Assembly: GCA_016795375.1 (NCBI GenBank)
Contig: JAEUHJ010000206.1
Coordinates: forward strand, 1 to 53,907
DNA: 53,907 nt
Source of the DNA: Verrucomicrobiaceae bacterium
GTDB taxonomy: Bacteria > Verrucomicrobiota > Verrucomicrobiia > Verrucomicrobiales > Verrucomicrobiaceae
Direction of reading: 5' to 3'
Both the position numbers and the translations under genes were made by a program. Of the stretch, positions 34,075 to 42,372 are shown one piece after another. Below the pieces are notes generated by a model, which saw only the letters and a program-made list of their open reading frames with translations, ran no database searches and was not told where the DNA came from. Within the stretch, counting starts at the first letter, position 1; every line of letters begins with the position of its first letter.

Positions 34075-35583
34075 ATGAGATTGTTCCTCCCGCTTCTGGT
34101 TGCCGCATTGCCCGCCGTCTGTCCGGCGCAGAGCATGTCTGTGAAAAGTTTCGCCGACCTCGAAAAGGTGGCCGCTGATCTCGCGCAGATGCCGTATCAG
34201 GCGCCGACGCAGCAGCTTGATCCGTTTTTTGAAGGACTGAAATACGATGGGCACCGTCAGATCCGCTTCCTGCGTGACAAGGCGCTCTTCGCCGACCTCG
34301 GCGACACGTATCGCATCGAGTTCTTTCATCCGGGCTGGATGTTCAAGAAGCCCGTCGTTTTCAACCAGATTCAAAGTGCGCAGACCGTGGATGTGCCGTT
34401 CGACCGCACGCATTTTGAATACGGCGACCTGAAGGTGCCTGCGGATGCGAAGAACCCGCTCGGCTACGCCGGCTTCCGTGTGCTCGCGCCGGACTCACTG
34501 GTCGGAAAGCCGTTCGAGTTCATGGTGTTCATGGGGGCGAGCTATTATCGCGCGGTGACGACGCAGCTAGGCTACGGCATCTCCGCGCGCGGCGTGGCGG
34601 TGAACACGATCGGCGGCGAGCCGGAGGAGTTCCCCGACTTCACGCATTTCTGGTTCCAGCAACCGAAGCCGGGTGACAAGTCGTTCAAGCTGCTCGCGCT
34701 GCTCAACGGCCCGAGCATCACCGGCGCGTATGAGTTTGAATCCACGCCAGGCGTGACCACGCAGATGAAGATCAAGGCCGTGCTGCATCTGCGCAAGCCG
34801 GTGAAGATGCTGGGCATCGCACCGTTTTCGAGCATGTTCTGGTTCGGCGAGAACTCGAGCCCGAAGCCCTACGACTTCCGGCCCGAGGTGCATGATTCGG
34901 ACGGTTTGCAGGTCGAGATCGAAGGCGGGCCGTCGATCTGGCGTCCGCTGGATGTCAGCCGCGATCTGCGTCTGAGCATTTTCGAGACGGACAAACTGAA
35001 GGGCTTCGGACTCGCGGAGCGAGATCGCGATTTCAACAACTTCCAAGATCTCGAAGCGAACTACCATCGTCGTCCCGCCGTGTGGGTGGAGCCGGTGAGC
35101 GGATTTGGCAAGGGCGCGGTCACGCTGGTCGAGCTTTCCACCGGCGAGGAGACCTGGGACAACATCGTGGCGATGTGGAGGCCGGATCAACTGCCCGCCA
35201 CACCGGCGGAGCCGCTGAAGATCGAGTACAAGCTCAACTGGCTCGACCAGCATGAGCCGGCCGGGCTTTGCAAGGTCATCAGCTCACGTCGCGGCTTCGT
35301 GATGGACTCGGATGATCATCTTTATGTCATCGACTTCGCGCCGGAGAAGGTCGCGGCAAAGGCCCATGGCAAGGACTGGACGCCGGATATCGACGTGGTG
35401 CTCAGCGGCGGCGAGGGCAAGGTGCTGGACAAGCGCGTGATGCGAAACAACCAGACCGGCGGCTGGCGCGCCTTTTTCAAACTCGACGTCCCGGATAAAA
35501 CCAGCCTGCTGGAGATCATGATGGAGATGAAGGACGGCAAGAAGGTGATCTCCGAGCGCTGGATGTATCAATGGCGTCGATGA
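34075..35583 (+). CDS. Periplasmic glucan biosynthesis protein (OpgG/OpgD family)
   Basis: The 502-residue protein has a signal peptide at 1-18 (MRLFLPLLVAALPAVCPA). The body matches MdoG/OpgG: YDGHRQIRFLRDKALFAD, the FHPGWMFKKPV segment, GYAGFRVLAP, YYRAVTTQLGYGISARGVAVNT, FGENSSPKPYDFRPEVHDSDGL and FNNFQDLEANYHRRP. Family proteins act in the periplasm to process the backbone of osmoregulated glucans. No opgH gene is adjacent, so the partner lies elsewhere or the protein acts on a different beta-glucan. The ATG of rsgA overlaps its stop (ATGA). Confidence 0.92.
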   Translation: MRLFLPLLVAALPAVCPAQSMSVKSFADLEKVAADLAQMPYQAPTQQLDPFFEGLKYDGHRQIRFLRDKALFADLGDTYRIEFFHPGWMFKKPVVFNQIQSAQTVDVPFDRTHFEYGDLKVPADAKNPLGYAGFRVLAPDSLVGKPFEFMVFMGASYYRAVTTQLGYGISARGVAVNTIGGEPEEFPDFTHFWFQQPKPGDKSFKLLALLNGPSITGAYEFESTPGVTTQMKIKAVLHLRKPVKMLGIAPFSSMFWFGENSSPKPYDFRPEVHDSDGLQVEIEGGPSIWRPLDVSRDLRLSIFETDKLKGFGLAERDRDFNNFQDLEANYHRRPAVWVEPVSGFGKGAVTLVELSTGEETWDNIVAMWRPDQLPATPAEPLKIEYKLNWLDQHEPAGLCKVISSRRGFVMDSDDHLYVIDFAPEKVAAKAHGKDWTPDIDVVLSGGEGKVLDKRVMRNNQTGGWRAFFKLDVPDKTSLLEIMMEMKDGKKVISERWMYQWRR

Positions 35584-36692
35584 ATTTTTCCCTCGTTGAT
35601 CTCGGCTGGAATGAGTTCTTTGAACGCCAGTTCGCGCCGTTCCGTCAGCAGGGCTGGAGGCCGGCGCGGTTGATCCGTGACAACAAGATCAGCTACGGCG
35701 CGCTGCTGGAGGATGGTGCGAACGGCTTCGACGAATTCGAGGTCGTTCTGAGCGGGAAGGTGTACCACGATGCGCAAACAGATGCTGAACTCCCCGCTGT
35801 GGGTGACTGGGTGGCGCTCGAAGTCGGCAGCGAGAATGTGATCCGTGCACGATTGCAGCGGCAGACCTGCTTTTCTCGTAAAGCGGCGGGCGAAAGCGCG
35901 GAGGAGCAGGTCATCGCCGCGAATGTGAGCACGGTGATCGTCGTCACTGACGCTGGGCCGGATTTCAGCCCGCGCCGGATGGAGCGCTACTTCACGCTCA
36001 TCGCCCGTAGCGGCGCGAAGGCCGTCGTACTGGTTAATAAGGCTGACTTGTATCCCGATGCGCAGAACCAGGAGGCTGCGGGCACCATTCGTGCGTTGAG
36101 CGCCGATGCGGAAGTGCATGTGACCAGTGTGAAGAAGCGCAAAGGGCTCAAGGTGCTGAAGGACTGTCTCAAGCGCGGCCAGACCGTGGCCGTGATCGGC
36201 TCCAGCGGTGTGGGCAAGTCCGCGCTGGTTAACCTGCTGCTTGGCGACGATTGGCAGTGGGTGGATGAGGTGAACGAAGTCACCGGCAAAGGCCGCCACA
36301 CCACCACCGCGCGCGAATTGCTCGTGTTGGAGAAGGGCGGCATTCTCATCGACAACCCTGGCATCAAGGAAGTGCAGATGTGGACGGACGAGACCACGTT
36401 GCGCGAACGTTTCGCCGACATCGACGCGATCGCTTTGCAGTGTCGCTTCCACAACTGCAAGCATGTCAGGGACGCCGGCTGCGCCATCCGTGCCGCAGTC
36501 GAGGCCGGGACGCTCGACACGGCGCGTTACGACGGCTATTTGAAGCTGGAGGACGAGATCGCGAAGCTGCGCAAGCAACGCAAGAAGCGCCAGATGACCG
36601 TGGAGCGTCGCAACAAGCGCGATCACAAGATCAAGGCGCGCAACCGTGTGGACCGCGAGGACATCGAGCGCGATTTGAAACCGAGGGCCTGA
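35580..36692 (+). CDS. rsgA: Small ribosomal subunit biogenesis GTPase RsgA
   Basis: The protein has 370 residues. It is a circularly permuted GTPase: the N-terminal OB-fold is followed by VNKAD (G4), then GSSGVGKSALVN (G1) and DNPGI (G3). The C-terminal zinc-binding segment CRFHNCKHVRDAGCAI has the Cys/His ligands. It helps mature the 30S subunit. The ATG at 35580 overlaps the upstream stop by 4 bp (ATGA), which I took as the start; an ATG at 35571 adds three residues. The pseudouridine synthase gene follows after 5 bp. Confidence 0.95.
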   Translation: MNFSLVDLGWNEFFERQFAPFRQQGWRPARLIRDNKISYGALLEDGANGFDEFEVVLSGKVYHDAQTDAELPAVGDWVALEVGSENVIRARLQRQTCFSRKAAGESAEEQVIAANVSTVIVVTDAGPDFSPRRMERYFTLIARSGAKAVVLVNKADLYPDAQNQEAAGTIRALSADAEVHVTSVKKRKGLKVLKDCLKRGQTVAVIGSSGVGKSALVNLLLGDDWQWVDEVNEVTGKGRHTTTARELLVLEKGGILIDNPGIKEVQMWTDETTLRERFADIDAIALQCRFHNCKHVRDAGCAIRAAVEAGTLDTARYDGYLKLEDEIAKLRKQRKKRQMTVERRNKRDHKIKARNRVDREDIERDLKPRA

Positions 36693-36697
36693 CGATC

Positions 36698-37423
36698 ATG
36701 CCGCCGCCTCCTGCCACACGCACCGGACTCGCCCGCGCCATGTCGAAGCTCGGCTTCTGCTCGCGCAGCAAGGCCACGGAGCTGATCCGCATGGGGAAAG
36801 TGACGGTGAACCGCACGGTGCGGAAGAACCCCGAGTTTCCGGTCATCCTCGGCCAGGACGTCATCATCATGGACGACGTCAGCATCAACCAGGCGCGGCA
36901 GATTTACGTCATGCTGAACAAACCACGTGGCCTGGTGACCAGCGCGTCGGATGAGCTGGGGCGCGAGACGGTTTACTCATGCTTCGAGCATTCCAGGCTG
37001 CCGCATCTCTCGCCCGTAGGCCGTCTGGACAAGGCGAGCGAGGGCTTGCTGCTCTTCACCAATGACAACGCGTGGGCCGAGGCGGTCACCAATCCCGCCT
37101 CCCACCTCGACAAGACTTATCATGTGCAGATCGGCGGCATGGTGGATGATTCCCTGCTCACGCGGCTCAAACAAGGCATCGACGACAACGGTGACCACCT
37201 GGCGGCGAAGAATGTCACGAGCCTGCGCACGGGCGAGAAGAACACCTGGCTGGAATTCACCCTCGACGAAGGCCGCAACCGCCACATCCGCCGTCTGCTC
37301 GACGCATTCGGCATCGATGTGCTGCGCCTCGTGCGTGTGGCGGTCGGCAGGCTCGCGCTGGGCGACCTGCCCAAGGGGAAGTGGCGCGAGCTGTCGCGCA
37401 AGGAGGCGTTCGGGATGCGCTGA
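36698..37423 (+). CDS. RsuA/RluB-family pseudouridine synthase
   Basis: The 241-residue protein has an N-terminal S4 RNA-binding domain (ARAMSKLGFCSRSKATELIR) and a catalytic domain with the motif VGRLDKASEGLLLF containing the active Asp, then NRHIRRLLDAFGIDVLRLVRV. It isomerises a specific uridine in 16S or 23S rRNA; the subfamily (RsuA, RluB, RluE or RluF) is not certain. It sits in an apparent operon after rsgA (5-bp gap), consistent with ribosome maturation. Confidence 0.94.
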   Translation: MPPPPATRTGLARAMSKLGFCSRSKATELIRMGKVTVNRTVRKNPEFPVILGQDVIIMDDVSINQARQIYVMLNKPRGLVTSASDELGRETVYSCFEHSRLPHLSPVGRLDKASEGLLLFTNDNAWAEAVTNPASHLDKTYHVQIGGMVDDSLLTRLKQGIDDNGDHLAAKNVTSLRTGEKNTWLEFTLDEGRNRHIRRLLDAFGIDVLRLVRVAVGRLALGDLPKGKWRELSRKEAFGMR

Positions 37424-37507
37424 GTTCAGGTGACGCCTTCAATTTTTCGATGCCTCAGGACTGCGGGTGATCGCCCTGACGCAGGGGGGAAGACAGGGGG
37501 CGTGGCG

Positions 37508-38530
37508 TCAAAACTTCCCGTCCCGCGACTCGAAGTGCGTCGGTTTGCCGAGGGATTCTCCGCCGTGGGAGACCCAACTGGCGACCCATTCCATCAACTC
37601 CTCGTCGCGGATGAACGGGATGCCGAGTTCGACGAAGCTGCGGTAGGGATTGCTCAACAGCGCGTCGGGCGCCTCCTGGCCTTCGATTTGAACGGGTTTG
37701 CCGAGGATTTCGCCGAAGCGTTTCGCCACTTCGCGCACGCTGAGCGTGGTGGTGCCGGTGAGATTGACGACCCACGCGGGGCTTCGCGCCTTGCCGAGGC
37801 TGAGGAGGGAGAGCGCGTTCGCATCGCCCTGCCAGATGGTGTTGAAATAACCCATGCGCACATCCACCGGCTGGCCGGCCCAGACCTTTTGCGCGATGTC
37901 CACCATCACACCGTAGCGCAGGTCGCAGGCGTAATTCAGGCGGATCAGCGAAACGGGCGTGCCGCGCAGCGTGCTGAAGTGCTGGAAGATGCGCTCGCGG
38001 CCCAGGCAGCTCATGGCGTACTCACCAGCGGGATTGAGCGTATCGTCCTCCTGGCTGCCGCCGCGCTCCACGGACACGAGGCCGTACACATTGCCGGTGG
38101 AGAACGCGGCAATGCGGCTCCGGTGGTAGCGTTCGCACACGAGGCCGGGCAGCCAGGCGTTCATGGCCCAGGTCATGGACTCCTGGCCGGTGGAGCCGAA
38201 CTTCATGCCCGCCATGTAGATCACGTTCGGCGCGTGCGGCAGGTAGGCCACGGCGTTCGCCGCCAGCAGATCGACGGGGATGGTTTCGATGCCGTGCTGT
38301 TGGAATTCCTCCGCCGAACCCGGCGTGCTGAAGCGCGACACCGCGATCACGCGGCGTTTCGTGCCCGCCTCGTCGCTCGCACGCTTCGCCATGCGCGCGA
38401 GGGAAGGCCCCATTTTTCCCGCCGCGCCGAGCACGATGATGTCACCCGGCAAAGAGCGCATCAGGTCGGTCACGGCGGGCGTGGGGCGGCTGAGGTGTTC
38501 TTCGAGTTCTGCGAGACTGGCAGGAGGCAT
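37508..38530 (-). CDS. NAD-dependent epimerase/dehydratase-like protein (extended SDR), catalytic Lys replaced
   Basis: The protein has 340 residues. The Rossmann loop VLGAAGKMGPSLA (33-45) and FSTGNVYG (143-150) are extended-SDR features. The catalytic dyad should read YxxxK; here Tyr171 is followed by AMSC, so the Lys position is Cys175. It may therefore be a non-enzymatic or altered member that still binds NAD(P). The start at the ATG 38530 fits; upstream frame to 38653 is not conserved. It converges on the pseudouridine synthase gene, and is downstream of the SPOUT methyltransferase on the same strand. Confidence 0.82.
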   Translation of the reverse strand: MPPASLAELEEHLSRPTPAVTDLMRSLPGDIIVLGAAGKMGPSLARMAKRASDEAGTKRRVIAVSRFSTPGSAEEFQQHGIETIPVDLLAANAVAYLPHAPNVIYMAGMKFGSTGQESMTWAMNAWLPGLVCERYHRSRIAAFSTGNVYGLVSVERGGSQEDDTLNPAGEYAMSCLGRERIFQHFSTLRGTPVSLIRLNYACDLRYGVMVDIAQKVWAGQPVDVRMGYFNTIWQGDANALSLLSLGKARSPAWVVNLTGTTTLSVREVAKRFGEILGKPVQIEGQEAPDALLSNPYRSFVELGIPFIRDEELMEWVASWVSHGGESLGKPTHFESRDGKF

Positions 38531-38615
38531 GGGCGGATTTAAGGGTGGTTTGCGCGTTTGGAAATGACTTTGATCCAGGCGGGGGCGGAGCCGCCGCGCC
38601 TTGCCGCGATTGGAG

Positions 38616-39197
38616 TCAGGACTTCCCGGCCACCCGCTGCCGCACGCATTCAAACAGGCACACTCCTGTCGCCACGCTGACGTTCAGGCACTCGACGCGG
38701 CCGGACATGGGGATGTTGACGAGAAAATCACAGTGCTCACCGGTCAGGCGGCGCATGCCCGGGCCTTCCGCGCCCATGACGATGCCGACGGGGCCTTTCA
38801 AGTCGATCTCGTAGAGGCTTTGCGTGGCCTCGTCCGCCGTGCCGACGAGCCACAGGCCGAGCTCCTTCAATTTTTCCATCGAGCGCGCGAGATTGGTGAC
38901 ACGGACGAGCGGGATGTTCTCCGCGCCGCCACAGGCCACGCGAATGACGGTCTCGCTGATGGGGGAGGACTTGTCCTTCGGCATCACCACCATCGCCACA
39001 CCGGCGGCGTCGGCGGTGCGCAGACAGGCGCCGAGATTGTGCGGATCCTGCACACAGTCGAGAATGAGCACGAGCGGGTCTTTTTTGCCTTCGAGCAGGG
39101 AGGCGAGGTCTCCCTCGTCATAAGTTTGAATGGTCGCGTCGCCGCGGGAATGGCGGTTTTGACGGGCGGCTGGCTGGTCGTGGCGGTTCGGGCGCAT
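38616..39197 (-). CDS. TrmH/SpoU-family RNA 2'-O-ribose methyltransferase
   Basis: The protein has 193 residues, shorter than RlmB (about 245), with the SPOUT catalytic domain almost complete: motif 1 [21 protein letters not shown], motif 2 [11 protein letters not shown] and motif 3 [22 protein letters not shown], in pieces. The N-terminal substrate-binding domain of RlmB is reduced to about 35 basic residues. It methylates the ribose of rRNA or tRNA using SAM. The ATG at 39197 fits this domain start; the frame is open to 39614 but that is antisense of the SanA-like gene. Confidence 0.88.
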   Translation of the reverse strand: MRPNRHDQPAARQNRHSRGDATIQTYDEGDLASLLEGKKDPLVLILDCVQDPHNLGACLRTADAAGVAMVVMPKDKSSPISETVIRVACGGAENIPLVRVTNLARSMEKLKELGLWLVGTADEATQSLYEIDLKGPVGIVMGAEGPGMRRLTGEHCDFLVNIPMSGRVECLNVSVATGVCLFECVRQRVAGKS

Positions 39198-39278
39198 GAG
39201 AATGGCCCGACAGTGGCCCGCATGGCGGCGTTTGGCAAAAATCTTCGCTCCGTCGGCTTGCGGCCTGTGTGAAGTGAC

Positions 39279-39285
39279 GGGAGGA
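39279..39285 (+). promoter_or_regulatory. Strong Shine-Dalgarno of the SanA-like gene
   Basis: GGGAGGA sits 6 nt upstream of the ATG at 39292. It is one of the few clear ribosome-binding sites in the window and fixes that start over the longer open frame beginning at 39196. Confidence 0.75.
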
Positions 39286-39291
39286 ATCCGC

Positions 39292-39945
39292 ATGAAGATC
39301 CTTTTGAGACGCTGGCGGCTTCTCAGCGCCACTTGCGCTGTCTTGCTGTCTGCGGTGGTGTTTGGGTGCGAGTGGTGGATCAGGAGCGTGGCTGAAAAAC
39401 GTTGTTTTGACGAGGTGAGCTTGATTCCCGAGGCTCCGGCGGCCGTGGTGCTGGGCACTTCACCCCGTCTGGCGGACGGCCGGGCAAACCTGTTCTTTCT
39501 CCCGCGGCTGGAGGCTGCCGCGGCGCTGTTCAAAGCAGGCAGGGTGCGGGCTCTCATCGTCAGCGGCGACAACGGCACCCGCGAATACGACGAGCCGACG
39601 GAGATGAAACGCATGCTCGTGCAGATGGGAGTGCCGGAGTCAAAGATCGTCTGCGATCATGCCGGGTTTCGCACGCTCGACTCCATCGTGCGCGCCCGTG
39701 AGGTCTTCGGGCAGTCGCGCTTCATCGTCGTGTCACAGCGATTTCACAACGAGCGTGCGATCTACCTCGCTCAGGCGGCCGGGGTCGAGGCCTGGGGCTT
39801 CAACGCCAGGGAGGTGCCGGTGGCATTGTCACTGAAGACGTTTTTGCGGGAGAAACTGGCCTGCGTGAAGGCGGTGCTCGACGTGCGGGTGCTGCGCACG
39901 CGGCCGAAGTTTCTCGGCGCGCGGGTGCCTGTGCCGGTGGATTGA
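39292..39945 (+). CDS. SanA/YdcF-like (DUF218) membrane protein
   Basis: The protein has 217 residues. The N-terminal hydrophobic segment (about 8-28) anchors a periplasmic or cytoplasmic domain with [69 protein letters not shown] and [16 protein letters not shown], the DUF218/SanA pattern. SanA in enteric bacteria affects envelope barrier function and vancomycin resistance at high temperature; the biochemical activity is not known. It has a good Shine-Dalgarno and converges on the pyrophosphatase gene. Confidence 0.9.
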   Translation: MKILLRRWRLLSATCAVLLSAVVFGCEWWIRSVAEKRCFDEVSLIPEAPAAVVLGTSPRLADGRANLFFLPRLEAAAALFKAGRVRALIVSGDNGTREYDEPTEMKRMLVQMGVPESKIVCDHAGFRTLDSIVRAREVFGQSRFIVVSQRFHNERAIYLAQAAGVEAWGFNAREVPVALSLKTFLREKLACVKAVLDVRVLRTRPKFLGARVPVPVD

Positions 39946-39960
39946 GCGGACGGCCTGTTT

Positions 39961-41691
39961 TCACGGCGCCGCCAGTTGGGTGACGACGTGGCTCATGTAG
40001 GGGAAGAGTTGCTTCTTCCGGCTCACGACGCCGGGCATGTCATAGACGTTTTCCTTCGCCAGCGGGTAGTCGATGGCGTTGATGACGCGTTGATCACCGG
40101 CCACGAGAAGCACGCTGTGATGCCGTGTGATGTCGGTGACCATGAGGCAGGCGAAGTGCAGGTTGTGCTTCGTGAGCAGGGCCTGCAGCGCGGCCTGGAG
40201 GTCGTTTTCGCGCTTCCAGAACTCGTCAAGTCCGAGTTCTTCGATCTGCGAAATGCTGATGTGCCAGCCGTTTTCCTCGAAGACTTTGCGGTCGCTCTCC
40301 AGCGCGCGATCGGGCGTGTTTTCGCGCAGCATGGAACCGGCGGCGAAGAAGTCCTTCACGAACTGCGCGCTGTCGATGCCGCCGATGCCGGCCAGCCAGG
40401 CGAGGATGTCCTTGTCCGTGTCCGTCGTGGTCGGGCTGGTGAGGTGCAGGGTGTCGGAGATGATGCCTGCGCAGAGGCAGATGGCCGTGCCTTTGTCCGG
40501 CTCGGCCTTCTGCATGCGGTACATGATGCCGACGATGGTCGAGGTGCTGCCGACGGGCTCGTTGAGGAAGCGGATCGGCTCCTTCGTGCGCAGATTGCCG
40601 CTGAGGCGGTGGTGGTCGATGACCTCGAGTATCTCCGCCTCGTCCGCGCCGGTGACGGCCTGCGCGAACTCGTTGTGATCGACGAGCACGAGTTTCATGC
40701 GCGGCATGTCGATGAGGTCGGACTTGGAGAAAACGCCGAGCAGCTTGTGCGTCTCGTCATCGACGACCGGGAAGAGCGGCTGGTGCGCGTGGTGGACCGC
40801 CGGAACGATCTCCAGCAGCGGCGTGCGCGCGGTGAAGGAGAGGAACTCATGCGTCAGCGCCTCGCCGATCGGGCGCGAGAAACGCAGGAGCTGCGAGGTG
40901 CTGGCGGTGTCGTAGGGCGAGTAAATGATCGCGACGCCCTTCTCTGCCGCACGCACGAGGATGCTGGTGGATGCCTTGAACTTGCCGGTGATGATCAGGC
41001 AGCGCGCGCCCAGCTCGATCGCGAGCTCGTGAATCTCCGGCCGGTCGCCGGTGATGACGACCACATGATCCGCCGCGAACTGCTGCGTGCGTTTCCTGGT
41101 CGTCTCCAGGCTGGACGCGGCGACGACGAGCACGAGGTCCTGCAACGCCTCCAGATCCGGCGCGGTGCCTCCGACGATGCCGTCGAGCGCGTTGACGATG
41201 TTCAGCAGGCTGGTGCGCACCTCGCGGTTCGCTGCGACGGTCTTCTCATTCGTCCGCGCGGGCAGGAACAACTGCGCCAGCTCCTGAATGGAGGGCATGC
41301 CGAGCAGACGGCCCGCCTCATCCACGACGGGGATGGCGCGGAAGTTGTGGTCCATCATCATGCGATAGACCGAGAGGAAGGTCTGGTGCGGCGACGCGGT
41401 GAAAACATCGCGCCGGCAGATCGTGGCGGCGGTGGGCCGCACGTCGAGCAGGAGCTTCGGCGCGGCCACGCCGGCGGTCTGCAGCACCCAGTTCGTCCGC
41501 ACGCTGAGCTCGCCGCAGCACGCGGCCACGGCCTTCATTTTCCGCACGTCGCGCAGAAAGGCCGCGTAACCGATGGCGGAGCAGATCGCATCCGTGTCGG
41601 GATTGCGATGGCCGATGACGTGGATGGTGTCCGGCGAGCTGGTCTGCCGCGCTGATGACGAGATGCGAATGGTGTTCTCCGTGGCGCGCAT
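39961..41691 (-). CDS. Family II manganese-dependent inorganic pyrophosphatase with CBS and DRTGG domains
   Basis: The 576-residue protein has the DHH catalytic motifs VIGHRNPDTDAICSAIGY (25-42), LVDHNE, IDHHR and a C-terminal DHHA2 domain ending near SRKKQLFPYM. Between them lie two CBS motifs (AIPVVDEAGRLLG and LFPVVDDETHKLLGVFSKSDL) around a DRTGG-like domain. In the CBS-type family II pyrophosphatases, adenine nucleotides bind the CBS domains and tune activity. It hydrolyses PPi in the cytoplasm. It follows leuD by 38 bp on the same strand. Confidence 0.95.
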   Translation of the reverse strand: MRATENTIRISSSARQTSSPDTIHVIGHRNPDTDAICSAIGYAAFLRDVRKMKAVAACCGELSVRTNWVLQTAGVAAPKLLLDVRPTAATICRRDVFTASPHQTFLSVYRMMMDHNFRAIPVVDEAGRLLGMPSIQELAQLFLPARTNEKTVAANREVRTSLLNIVNALDGIVGGTAPDLEALQDLVLVVAASSLETTRKRTQQFAADHVVVITGDRPEIHELAIELGARCLIITGKFKASTSILVRAAEKGVAIIYSPYDTASTSQLLRFSRPIGEALTHEFLSFTARTPLLEIVPAVHHAHQPLFPVVDDETHKLLGVFSKSDLIDMPRMKLVLVDHNEFAQAVTGADEAEILEVIDHHRLSGNLRTKEPIRFLNEPVGSTSTIVGIMYRMQKAEPDKGTAICLCAGIISDTLHLTSPTTTDTDKDILAWLAGIGGIDSAQFVKDFFAAGSMLRENTPDRALESDRKVFEENGWHISISQIEELGLDEFWKRENDLQAALQALLTKHNLHFACLMVTDITRHHSVLLVAGDQRVINAIDYPLAKENVYDMPGVVSRKKQLFPYMSHVVTQLAAP

Positions 41692-41729
41692 TCGTCAGTT
41701 GTCGTTGGATTGGCCGCGCGGCGGATGGA

Positions 41730-42326
41730 TCACGCGAAGCCCAGCGCGGTGATGCGCGCGTGCACGGCGTCCTTGTTTTCCAGCAGCTCGGCGATGGGGT
41801 CCCACTGGCCGGTGGTGAGCGCCTCATGGGCGGTCGAAGGCAGCGTGATGGCGAACTCCTGGTCCTCGAAGAACACTTTTCCGGCGGCGAGGTCGATGGT
41901 GACTTCGAGCTGCGGATTACGCGCGATCTCCGCGGCGAGGACCTTGATGTCGGTGCCGGCGGCCACGACGCAGGGGATGCCCAGCGTGGTGCAGTTGCCG
42001 AAAAAAATCTCCGCGAAGCTCTCCGCGATGACGGCGCGGAAACCAAAGCGGTACAGCGCCTGCGGGGCGTGCTCGCGCGAGCTGCCGCAGCCGAAATTCG
42101 AGCCGGAAAGCAGGATGTTGGCGTCCTTGAAACGCGGATCGTTCAGCGGATGGTTCGTGGTCTTGCCGTCCTTGTCGAAACGCACGTCGTAGAAGGCAAA
42201 TTCGCCGAGCCCGTCAAACGTCACGCACTTCATGAAGCGTGCGGGGATGATGCGGTCGGTGTCGATGTCCGAGCCGGGCACATGCACTCCCGTCCCGGCC
42301 ACTTGGGTGATTTTTGCGAGGGCCAT
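41730..42326 (-). CDS. leuD: 3-isopropylmalate dehydratase small subunit
   Basis: The 198-residue protein has GSDIDTDRIIPARFMK at the N-terminus and NILLSGSNFGCGSSREHAPQAL, the LeuD signature. With LeuC it isomerises 2-isopropylmalate to 3-isopropylmalate in leucine biosynthesis; the Fe-S cluster is on LeuC, which is not in the window. ilvC, also a branched-chain gene, is at the other end of the window, so these genes are dispersed. It precedes the pyrophosphatase gene with a 38-bp gap. Confidence 0.97.
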   Translation of the reverse strand: MALAKITQVAGTGVHVPGSDIDTDRIIPARFMKCVTFDGLGEFAFYDVRFDKDGKTTNHPLNDPRFKDANILLSGSNFGCGSSREHAPQALYRFGFRAVIAESFAEIFFGNCTTLGIPCVVAAGTDIKVLAAEIARNPQLEVTIDLAAGKVFFEDQEFAITLPSTAHEALTTGQWDPIAELLENKDAVHARITALGFA

Positions 42327-42372
42327 GGGGGCGCGATACTAGCGGGATTCGCCGGGAGGGCAAATGCGCATC

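Noticed and set aside
39976..41655. Plus-strand open frame of 559 codons
   Set aside because: It is antisense to the family II pyrophosphatase; composition is Arg/Asp/Val-rich shadow sequence.
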